NCBI GenBank assembly: GCA_018700215.1
Contig: JABIST010000088.1
Location: forward strand, 1-5,371
Source: Dehalococcoidia bacterium
GTDB lineage: Bacteria; Chloroflexota; Dehalococcoidia; UBA2979
Length of the DNA stretch: 5,371 bases
Direction of reading: 5' to 3'
Part shown: piece by piece, positions 1 to 5,371 of the stretch
Layout: every line of letters starts with the position of its first letter
How positions within the stretch are numbered: the first letter of the stretch is position 1
The notes under the pieces: model-generated
Seen by the model: the letters and a program-made list of their open reading frames with translations, nothing else
Told to the model about the DNA's origin: nothing
Databases searched by the model: none
Translations under genes and position numbers: made by a program

Positions 1-796
1 ACTGGTCGTCGGTTTCGATGGCGATGGCGAGCCACTGGTCGTCGCCGGTGCTGGGGTAGACGCCCTGAGGGGCGTGCCAGGCGTGGCGGTTGCCGATGCG
101 GGACTGGACGCGGCCGTTCATCGTGAAGTCCTGGAGGGCGGGGGCGACGAGCTGGAGTTCACCTTCGAGCATGGCGAGTTCGATGTACTGGCCCTCGCCG
201 GTTCGTCGGCGGTGGCGGAGGGCGGACATGACGGTGAGCGCGGCGGTGAGGCCGGCGCTCTGGTCCAGGTAGAACTGAGCGGGCTTGCCGGGGGCGCGGT
301 CCGGGTAGCCGGTGAGGTGAGAGAGGCCGCTCATGGCATCGACGCCGGGGCCGTAGGAGCCACGGTCGGCGTAGGGGCCGGTCTTACCGAAGGCGGGCAT
401 GGAGGCGAGGAGGATGTCTGGCTTCACCTCGCAGAGATCGGGGTAGTCGATACGGAGGTTGCCGAGGACGCGGGGGGAGAAGTTTTCGAGGACGACATCG
501 CTCTTGGCGACGAGCTTGAGGAAGAGATCGCGGCCCTCGGGGTTGGCGAGGTCGAGCGAGACGTGGCGCTTGCCGCGGTGGAGTTCGTTGAAGAAGGGGG
601 TGCGGTTGTAGGGGTGATCGGGAGCGCCCTCGATCGGTGGCGGGGCGGCGGTGTGGGCGGCGGTGCGGGCGCGGGGGGCTTCGATCTTGATCACCTCGGC
701 GCCCATGTCGGCGAAGACGCAGCCAGCGATCGGGCCGGCGACTGCGGTGGTGAGTTCGAGGACGCGGATGCCGGAGAGGGGGCGCTGATCGCTCAT
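1..796 (-). CDS. CaiB/BaiF family III CoA-transferase, partial (C-terminus beyond left edge)
   Basis: Family III CoA-transferases move CoA from an acyl-CoA donor to a carboxylic acid through an aspartyl-CoA anhydride intermediate; they are cytosolic. The 265 visible residues begin MSDQRPLSGIRVLEL. The family's N-terminal CoA-binding region follows, with AVAGP at about 18-22 and DMGAEVIKIEAP at 30-41. LDLANPEGRD lies at 81-90, SDVVLENFSP at 99-108 and FGKTGPYAD at 136-144. Asp178 in YLDQSAG aligns with the catalytic aspartate (Asp169 of formyl-CoA transferase), and RRTGEGQYIE at 197-206 is the usual following motif. The family is normally about 400 aa, so roughly a third is missing at the window edge; no stop is seen. 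The ATG at 794-796 is supported by GGGGAG seven bases upstream and by a 4-bp ATGA overlap with the preceding gene, suggesting translational coupling. Alanine is almost always GCC. The family is certain, but the substrate cannot be read from sequence. Confidence 0.93.
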   Translation of the reverse strand, partial: MSDQRPLSGIRVLELTTAVAGPIAGCVFADMGAEVIKIEAPRARTAAHTAAPPPIEGAPDHPYNRTPFFNELHRGKRHVSLDLANPEGRDLFLKLVAKSDVVLENFSPRVLGNLRIDYPDLCEVKPDILLASMPAFGKTGPYADRGSYGPGVDAMSGLSHLTGYPDRAPGKPAQFYLDQSAGLTAALTVMSALRHRRRTGEGQYIELAMLEGELQLVAPALQDFTMNGRVQSRIGNRHAWHAPQGVYPSTGDDQWLAIAIETDDQ

Positions 797-1989
797 GAGA
801 CGACTCCCCGCTCGCGGAGTGAGGCGACCTCGGAGGGGTCGAGTTCGAGGAGGCTGGTGAGGACGTCATCGGTGTGTTCGCCGAAGAGGGGGGCGCGCTC
901 GGTGTGCCAGGGGGTGGCGGTCATGACGGCGGCGGCGCCGGGCTGGCGGGTGGTGGGGGCGATGGGGTGCTCGACCTCGACGAGGAAGTTGCGTGCTTCG
1001 AGGTGGGGGTCGTTGAGGATCTCCTCGGGGGTGAGGACCTCGGTGAAGGGGAGGCGGAGTTCCTGGGCGCGGCGGACGACTTCGAACTTGTCTTTGTCGG
1101 CCATCCAGGCGTCCATCAGTTCGTCGATCTTGTCGGCGTTGCCCATGGGGGTGTCGAGATAGTCCTCGAGGCCGATGCCGGGCATGAGGGCGGCGAGCAG
1201 GTCCGCGTTGCGGTTGTTGCTGTGGGCGTGGACGTAGCCGCCCATGCAGGGGCGGATGGTGGAGGGGTAGGAGTAGGCGGGGTTGGAGAACATGAGGCGG
1301 GTGCCGCGGCGGACGGGGAGCTGATGATCGAAATGGTAGATCTGGGCGACGCCGCCGAGGAGGAAGAGCGACGCATCGATGGCGGCGACATCGAAGTAGT
1401 CGCCTTCGCCGGTGGCGTCGCGGTGGGTGAGGCCGACCATGATGGCGGTGGCGGCGTGGAGGGCGGCGTGTGAGACGGCGAGATCGTCGTAGGGCTTCAC
1501 TGGCTCGCGGTCCGGGTCGCCGGTGAGCTTGAGGTAGCCGCCGAGGGCGACATCGACGATTTCGGAGCCGTGGTAACCGGCGTAGGGGCCGTCCTGGCCA
1601 AAGTGGGTGACGGAGGCCATGACGAGGTCCGGCTTGTGCTCGATCAGGTCGTCGTAGGCGAGGCCACGCTCGGCGAGGTAGCCGACGGGGTAGCTCTCGA
1701 GCAGGGCGTCGCTCTCGGCGACGAGGCGGCGGAGCAGGTCGCAGCCCTCGGGAGTATCGAGGTCGAGGACGACGCTGCGTTTGGCGGCGTTGAGGTGGAG
1801 GTGGCGGGCGCTGGTCTCGGGGTTGGGTTCGTCGGCGGGGAAGGGCGGCATGGTGCGAACGGAGTCGCCGGTGGGCGGTTCGACCTTAATTACCTCGGCG
1901 CCGAGTCCGGCGAGCAGGCGGCTGCCGAAGTCGAAGCTGCCCTGTGCGAGATCGAGGATGCGGAGGCCCTCGAGTGCTCCGTTAGTCAT
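793..1989 (-). CDS. CaiB/BaiF family III CoA-transferase (complete, 398 aa)
   Basis: This is a full-length member of the CoA_transf_3 family and the first gene of the leftward pair. The start MTNGALEGLRILDL is chosen because AGAGAGG lies six bases upstream. An in-frame ATG at 2074-2076 would add 29 Pro/His-rich residues that look like untranslated leader. Family landmarks are GLGAEVIKVEPP (28-39), LDLDTPEG (75-82), FGQDGPYAG (130-138), Asp169 in YDDLAVSH as the likely catalytic aspartate, ATGEGDYFDV (192-201) and LTPEEILNDPHLEARNF (319-335) near the C-terminus. The usual AGP of the first loop is replaced by a SFDFGS segment (18-23), so this copy is diverged from its neighbour. Its TGA overlaps the next gene's ATG. 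The two products may be separate isoenzymes or subunits of a hetero-oligomer, as in the two-subunit benzylsuccinate (BbsEF) and malate CoA-transferases. That pairing is inference, and the substrate is unknown. Confidence 0.95.
   Translation of the reverse strand: MTNGALEGLRILDLAQGSFDFGSRLLAGLGAEVIKVEPPTGDSVRTMPPFPADEPNPETSARHLHLNAAKRSVVLDLDTPEGCDLLRRLVAESDALLESYPVGYLAERGLAYDDLIEHKPDLVMASVTHFGQDGPYAGYHGSEIVDVALGGYLKLTGDPDREPVKPYDDLAVSHAALHAATAIMVGLTHRDATGEGDYFDVAAIDASLFLLGGVAQIYHFDHQLPVRRGTRLMFSNPAYSYPSTIRPCMGGYVHAHSNNRNADLLAALMPGIGLEDYLDTPMGNADKIDELMDAWMADKDKFEVVRRAQELRLPFTEVLTPEEILNDPHLEARNFLVEVEHPIAPTTRQPGAAAVMTATPWHTERAPLFGEHTDDVLTSLLELDPSEVASLRERGVVS
804..809 (-). promoter_or_regulatory. 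Ribosome binding site of the partial CoA-transferase gene
   Basis: GGGGAG (read on the minus strand) ends seven bases before the ATG at 794-796. It lies inside the 3' end of the upstream CoA-transferase gene. It fixes the start and shows that the second gene can recruit ribosomes itself as well as by coupling through the ATGA overlap. Confidence 0.75.
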
Positions 1990-1995
1990 CGTGCG

Positions 1996-2002
1996 CCTCT
2001 CT
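1996..2002 (-). promoter_or_regulatory. Ribosome binding site of the 398-aa CoA-transferase gene
   Basis: AGAGAGG on the minus strand sits six bases upstream of the ATG at 1987-1989. This decides the start against the longer in-frame ATG at 2074-2076, whose extra residues resemble no family member's N-terminus. Confidence 0.7.
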
Positions 2003-2024
2003 GTGGGGTGGTGGTGTGGAGGGG

Positions 2025-2053
2025 AGTATATGGGGCGGTGGGTTGGGGGGCAG
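2025..2053 (-). promoter_or_regulatory. Candidate sigma-70-like promoter for the CoA-transferase pair
   Basis: On the minus strand a TATACT box (2025-2030, five of six bases matching TATAAT) is preceded, with 17-bp spacing, by CTGCCC (2048-2053, three of six matching TTGACA). Transcription would start near 2018, leaving a leader of about 30 bases that contains the ribosome binding site. This AT-containing patch stands out in an otherwise very GC-rich gap. The -10 is good and the -35 is weak. Confidence 0.45.
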
Positions 2054-2068
2054 GATGGCGACTGCTGG

Positions 2069-2100
2069 GTGACCACTCTCTAACGGAGAAGGGTTACTCT
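2069..2100 (+). promoter_or_regulatory. Possible weak promoter region for the 877-aa gene
   Basis: GTGACC (2069-2074) loosely resembles a -35 box, and TTACTCT (2094-2100) or TCTAAC (2079-2084) could serve as a -10. Initiation from the first -10 would start the transcript at or very near the ATG at 2108, giving an almost leaderless mRNA; the second would give a leader of about 17 bases. The matches are weak. The main reason to place a promoter here is that a divergent gene begins 118 bp from its neighbour. Confidence 0.2.
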
Positions 2101-2107
2101 CTGGAGC

Positions 2108-4741
2108 ATGACTGCCGGACTTAGCTCACACCAGATGGTCATCGTATGGGCGAGCTTTCTGCTGGCGGTCGGTGCATTCATCGCGCTCGGCGAGACATCA
2201 AACTTCGACTACTTGCCTACGATCGACGACGCCCAACTGCTGTCGCGAACGTTCTTGGGCATTCAGGCAGCGGTGGCAACCATCACGTTGGCGGTCATGG
2301 TCTTCGTCCTGCAAGGGGTGCAAGGGCGGGACGACATCGACGCCGACACCCACCGTGAGTACTTGAGCCGCTCCTATGTGAGGGCGATATTCACCATCAG
2401 TCTCTTGGCAGTCGCACTCACATCGGTGGCCGTGATCGTGATCCACGCCGATGGTCACGAATCTTTCCTGGCTCGCCCCGGCTCTTCGAACCTGTTGCTC
2501 GTGGGAGTCGGAGGGCTAGCCGTCAATCTCACAGCGAGCTTCCTGCTGTTCGAGCGAACACTTCAACTGTCGGAGCCAACGGCTCTCGCAGGTATGAAGG
2601 CAGACGTTGCGCGGCGGTCGATCGAGCAAGGAGCAAGATCGTTTGTAGTGCGGGTTTCCAGGCCGGACGAGTGGGGAGGAGTCTTTTCCAGATTCAGCCG
2701 TGAAGCAGACGAACTCGCCGCTCGGGTAGCGGTGCGGCGACTGCTCGAAGAGGCTCGGGCAGCGGCGAGGCAGGGGCACGTCGAAGAGTTTCGCGAAGTG
2801 CTCGCCTCACTCCGGGAACTGACTGAGGCAGCGATGGGGGCCCTTGAGGATAGCGACTTCCAGTGGGGGCGCCCCGGACAGCAGCCAGGGTGGCCGCCGC
2901 TTATTGACATCCATGACAGTCTCTACTCGTTCGTTGAGGTCGTTGTGTCCGCCGACGACCGCGAACTGGCACTCGTGCTGCGCGGGTGGTTCGAGCGGAT
3001 GGTGGCGATCGCAGTACGAGAAGACTGTGGCGAGCTATTCACTGTGGGTTCGGACGGCCTGAGTTTCAGTTACCAGATCAGCGCCGCGCAGGGGTCCGGA
3101 CGAATTCAAACGCTGGCTCTCGATAGTTGGTGGACTGCCGCAACAGGCAGTCTCGGTTACGACACACCTACCGCTGAGATGATGCCGTTCGCCAGCCACC
3201 TAGTTCGGCAGGGCGAGAGAGTGCTTTCGACTGCGCTGAACCTCGGCCGACTGGCTGATTTTTCTCGAATTGCGGCAGGTTCCTCCCTCCTGTTCCGGCA
3301 TGTTGATTACATAGAGCGCCGGGAGAAGCGCGATCCCGCAGCGAGTAGGCCAACCGGATCTGAGGACTTGCGACGGTTGCACCGGGTCGCACTCATGGCG
3401 CTTGCTGGGCGCGCCGTCATGCTCGATCAAGAATCCGGTCTTTCGGACGTTGGTGCGTACATTGCCGTTGCGAGAGAGAACACGCCCAGCGCGCGCTCTC
3501 TTGCAAGTGATGTCTCTTGGGCGCTCGGTGCAGATTTGGATGACTATTTGTCATGGATGTCGTGGGAGCGGGAGGCGCTCCCAGATGGCGGCGGGTCCGT
3601 CGATCCTAGTCGCTACTTGCTGTCCTTCTTCGCGATTCGCCTCCTGGAGATGACGGACCCCGCGTCCCCGAGAGCAGTCAACCTGGATGGACAGGCCATG
3701 AGTGTCTTCCATCAAGTCTCAGATCGGCTTCCCCTTCTCGCTCAATACGCCGAGACGGGAGATCCTCACGACCAGGCGCAGGGTGCAATGGACGAGCGAG
3801 TTGAGGCCGTGTTGAAGGTCCTCTCGCTGGCGGTCAAGCAGGACGAGGTGGAGGCCGACTGGGATGTGATCCGCAGCAAGCTTGACTCAGACCTTCAGGC
3901 CAGCTTCATCGCGAGCGTCTATGCATCGAGAATCGAAAATTCGGTGCTAGAACCGCTGTTCGACGGACTCGGAGGATTCGCCTATCTACCCGCAGACTCG
4001 CCTAGCGCTCCCGCGCTCAGGGTCGCGAGTCATTGGATTCACCGGTCGGCGTTCGTCGCCCCGACCTGGGCTCCTCACGAGAATAACCCAAGTGGGTCCA
4101 CGCTTGAGGCCGCGCTCTTCGACGACCTCGAGGCGGCTGCGGTAGATGCACCGGCAGTGCAGGCGCGGCTCGGATCAACCGATGACGCGCTTGCTGCGAT
4201 CGATGAAGCGATGTCTTCGATAGAGGCAGCTGGCTCCGGTCTGATCGTGTTCTTCGGGAATTGGCTAGAAACGAACATCTCGATGCACGTCCCATCGGGG
4301 GAGTTCACCCCTAACTGGCAAACGACCACTCCCGAATCCGCTTCAGACGGCCTACTCGGGCACTATCGCGGATCACCTGTAGTCGATGCATTTTCCGCCG
4401 GGCCACCTCGAATTCTTGTTCTCGATTTGCCGAGATGGGGTTGCCTGTTGCGCGCTCCAATGGCGAACGGCGAGGAGATGCAGATTGATATCGAACCGGT
4501 CACGGCAGAGTTAGCTCGGAAGAGGCTCGACGAGGATTCGGGGCACTTCCCGAACGAATCCGATGACGAAGGGAAACTGCGAAAGCTCCAAACGCTGGTG
4601 CAGAGCGTGATCAACGAACGAGTTGGGTTCGTCGTGAAGGACGCCTCGTTTGCTCGGTGGATCCGCCCCGAAACTGATGAGCCGGCGACCGACACGGAGG
4701 ATTCGCCCCCGGCTTCGGCAGATGAGGACGACGGGGACTAG
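2108..4741 (+). CDS. Unknown membrane-anchored protein, 877 aa, four predicted N-terminal TM helices
   Basis: I do not recognise this protein. Hydrophobic segments at about 11-28, 49-70, 92-113 and 127-149 look like four membrane helices. The 71-91 loop is arginine-containing, while the 29-48 and 114-126 loops are acidic or nearly neutral. This predicts both ends in the cytoplasm. The layout, with LQGVQGRDD after helix 2, loosely recalls DUF2254-type membrane proteins, but that is only a topological impression. Residues 195-250 form a charged amphipathic helical stretch. The middle (about 270-620) reads as mostly helical, and 705-850 includes short beta-like segments such as RILVLDLPRWGCLLRAP (768-784). 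The tail from 855 is rich in Asp/Glu. No Walker, nuclease, kinase, protease or TIR motif was found; Cys307 and Cys779 are the only cysteines. The ATG at 2108 has GGAG only one base upstream, and a stop at 2081-2083 closes the frame, so the start may be leaderless or lie at Met10. The mixed codon use differs from both flanks. Confidence 0.85.
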   Translation: MTAGLSSHQMVIVWASFLLAVGAFIALGETSNFDYLPTIDDAQLLSRTFLGIQAAVATITLAVMVFVLQGVQGRDDIDADTHREYLSRSYVRAIFTISLLAVALTSVAVIVIHADGHESFLARPGSSNLLLVGVGGLAVNLTASFLLFERTLQLSEPTALAGMKADVARRSIEQGARSFVVRVSRPDEWGGVFSRFSREADELAARVAVRRLLEEARAAARQGHVEEFREVLASLRELTEAAMGALEDSDFQWGRPGQQPGWPPLIDIHDSLYSFVEVVVSADDRELALVLRGWFERMVAIAVREDCGELFTVGSDGLSFSYQISAAQGSGRIQTLALDSWWTAATGSLGYDTPTAEMMPFASHLVRQGERVLSTALNLGRLADFSRIAAGSSLLFRHVDYIERREKRDPAASRPTGSEDLRRLHRVALMALAGRAVMLDQESGLSDVGAYIAVARENTPSARSLASDVSWALGADLDDYLSWMSWEREALPDGGGSVDPSRYLLSFFAIRLLEMTDPASPRAVNLDGQAMSVFHQVSDRLPLLAQYAETGDPHDQAQGAMDERVEAVLKVLSLAVKQDEVEADWDVIRSKLDSDLQASFIASVYASRIENSVLEPLFDGLGGFAYLPADSPSAPALRVASHWIHRSAFVAPTWAPHENNPSGSTLEAALFDDLEAAAVDAPAVQARLGSTDDALAAIDEAMSSIEAAGSGLIVFFGNWLETNISMHVPSGEFTPNWQTTTPESASDGLLGHYRGSPVVDAFSAGPPRILVLDLPRWGCLLRAPMANGEEMQIDIEPVTAELARKRLDEDSGHFPNESDDEGKLRKLQTLVQSVINERVGFVVKDASFARWIRPETDEPATDTEDSPPASADEDDGD

Positions 4742-4782
4742 GTAGCAGACTCGTGCGGTAGTGCGAGGGTGAGAGGTAGGGG

Positions 4783-4788
4783 TATAAC
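4783..4788 (+). promoter_or_regulatory. Candidate -10 box (TATAAC) for the thiolase-like gene
   Basis: TATAAC matches TATAAT at five of six bases and is the most AT-rich point of the gap. A start near 4795 would give a leader of about 47 bases. No good -35 is visible at 16-18 bp spacing (AGTGCG at 17 bp), so the promoter would depend on another sigma factor or an activator, or is fortuitous. Confidence 0.35.
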
Positions 4789-4830
4789 AACGAAGCACGG
4801 AACGGCAGAATCGACCGTTTGCGGGCGGCG

Positions 4831-4834
4831 GGAG
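4831..4834 (+). promoter_or_regulatory. Ribosome binding site of the thiolase-like gene
   Basis: GGAG within GGCGGGAGCGAGAAC ends seven bases before the ATG at 4842, an ideal spacing. It supports the chosen start over later in-frame GTG codons. Confidence 0.7.
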
Positions 4835-4841
4835 CGAGAAC

Positions 4842-5371
4842 ATGAAGGCCTTCAGTCAGCGCTACTGCATCGTGGGTGTGGGGCAGACGAAGTATGGGAA
4901 AGTGCCGGGGATGTCGCAGATGGCGCACAACGTGGGCGCGATCCGGGCGGCGATTGAGGATGCGGGGCTGACGAAGGATGACATTGATGGGGTGCTGACG
5001 AAGGCGCCGACATCGACGTTTCCGATGCTGTGGGCTCCGAAGGTGGCGGAGGCGCTGCGGATTACGCCTCGGGTGACGGGGACGCTGGACCAGGCGGGCG
5101 CGAGCAACATTGGGTTGATTCAGTATGCGATTAGCTGCCTTGAGCTGGGGCAGGCGAACTACATCGCGATTTCGTACGGGGACAATCCGCGGAGTGGGAC
5201 GCGGTCGACGTATGCGAAGCCTCGGGGGGATGACGCGATCTCGGGGGTGTTCGGGGCGCCATCGAGCTACGCGATGATCGCGCGGCGGCACATGTACGAG
5301 TACGGGACGACGCACGAGCAGCTTGCGAATGTGGCGATGACGCATCGGCACCACGCGAGCATGAATCCGAA
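4842..5371 (+). CDS. Thiolase-superfamily protein, SCP-x / lipid-transfer type, partial (N-terminal 176 aa)
   Basis: The product begins MKAFSQRYCIVGVGQTKYGK, the typical first strand of SCP-x-type acetyl-CoA acetyltransferase-like proteins. AIRAAIEDAGLTKDDIDGVL (33-52) is the characteristic helix, and AISCLELGQANYIAISYGDN (96-115) follows. YAMIARRHMYEYGTTHEQLA (143-162) and VAMTHRHHASMNP (164-176) are also family-like, the latter near the usual THRHHA/KHRANA region. In thiolases the nucleophilic cysteine lies in a CASG or CSTG motif after the third strand. Here the equivalent is DQAGASN (83-89), with Gly86 at the cysteine position. Such cysteine-lacking relatives exist, for example the Ltp2-type retro-aldolases, which work with a DUF35/OB-fold partner; no partner gene is visible before the window ends. 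About half of the usual roughly 390 aa is present. Alanine is GCG in 21 of 23 codons. A role in acyl-CoA side-chain degradation with the CoA-transferases is inferred from family and context. Confidence 0.9.
   Translation, partial: MKAFSQRYCIVGVGQTKYGKVPGMSQMAHNVGAIRAAIEDAGLTKDDIDGVLTKAPTSTFPMLWAPKVAEALRITPRVTGTLDQAGASNIGLIQYAISCLELGQANYIAISYGDNPRSGTRSTYAKPRGDDAISGVFGAPSSYAMIARRHMYEYGTTHEQLANVAMTHRHHASMNP

Larger units (their letters stand above)
4742..4841 (+). other. 100-bp intergenic gap between the unknown gene and the thiolase-like gene
   Basis: There is no coding frame of its own and no GC-rich hairpin followed by a T-run, so no intrinsic terminator is seen for the 877-aa gene. It holds a TATAAC box, a short imperfect hairpin (AACGG 4801-4805 with CCGTT 4815-4819) and the ribosome binding site of the next gene. 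The two plus-strand genes could share a transcript, or the thiolase-like gene could use its own promoter here. Confidence 0.5.

Noticed and set aside
74..1162. Long plus-strand open frame (362 codons) opposite the CoA-transferases
   Set aside because: It is antisense to two clear family III CoA-transferase genes. The translation is a low-complexity Gly/Val/Ala/Glu string produced by the C-ending codons of the real genes.
1990..2076. N-terminal extension of the 398-aa CoA-transferase to the ATG at 2074-2076
   Set aside because: The extra 29 residues are Pro/His-rich and not family-like. They cover the likely promoter, and a good ribosome binding site precedes the internal ATG at 1987-1989.
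2108..4741. Assignment of the central protein to DUF2254 or to a known defence family
   Set aside because: Only the four-helix layout is reminiscent. No diagnostic motif can be seen, and no other defence gene is in the window, so naming it would be a guess.
2018..4787. Similar short strings GAGGGGAGTATAT (2019-2031) and TAGGGGTATAA (4777-4787) flanking the central gene as insertion-site direct repeats
   Set aside because: The similarity is partial and explained by G-rich background plus a -10-like box on each side. There are no terminal inverted repeats and no transposase or integrase gene.
4801..4819. Small hairpin AACGG / CCGTT as a terminator or riboregulator
   Set aside because: The stem is only five base pairs with a nine-base loop and no T-run follows; it could easily arise by chance.
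4611..5354. Minus-strand open frame (247 codons) across the thiolase-like gene
   Set aside because: Its Arg/Pro/His-rich translation mirrors the G-ending codons of the thiolase-like gene, and it overlaps the end of the 877-aa gene. It resembles no protein family.

Overview
The window comes from a high-GC bacterium. Acyl-CoA metabolism genes of the CaiB/BaiF and SCP-x thiolase types, very strong C- or G-ending codon preference and short Shine-Dalgarno leaders fit an actinomycete-like (for example Acidimicrobiia) or other high-GC environmental genome. The sequence alone does not fix the taxon.

Left arm (1-1989, minus strand): two consecutive family III (CaiB/BaiF, CoA_transf_3) CoA-transferase genes are read leftward. 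The upstream gene (793-1989, 398 aa) is complete. The downstream gene (start at 796) overlaps it by an ATGA and runs off the left edge after 265 residues. A plausible promoter with a TATACT -10 box lies in the 118-bp gap upstream of the pair.

Centre (2108-4741, plus strand): one 877-aa gene of unknown function. It encodes a protein with four predicted N-terminal membrane helices, a roughly 700-residue soluble domain predicted to be cytoplasmic, and an acidic C-terminal tail. I recognise no enzymatic motif. Its codon use is mixed, whereas both flanks are strongly biased, so it looks like a later arrival.

Right arm (4842 to the right edge, plus strand): the first 176 residues of a thiolase-superfamily protein of the SCP-x / lipid-transfer type, with a clear ribosome binding site. 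The usual nucleophilic cysteine position appears to be glycine.

The CoA-transferases would activate carboxylic acids by moving CoA from a donor acyl-CoA. The thiolase-like protein would act late in side-chain or branched acyl-CoA degradation. Together the flanks look like a divergently transcribed acid or lipid catabolism locus, with the unknown membrane protein gene sitting between the two arms. I found no RNA genes, CRISPR arrays, insertion sequences or convincing terminators.
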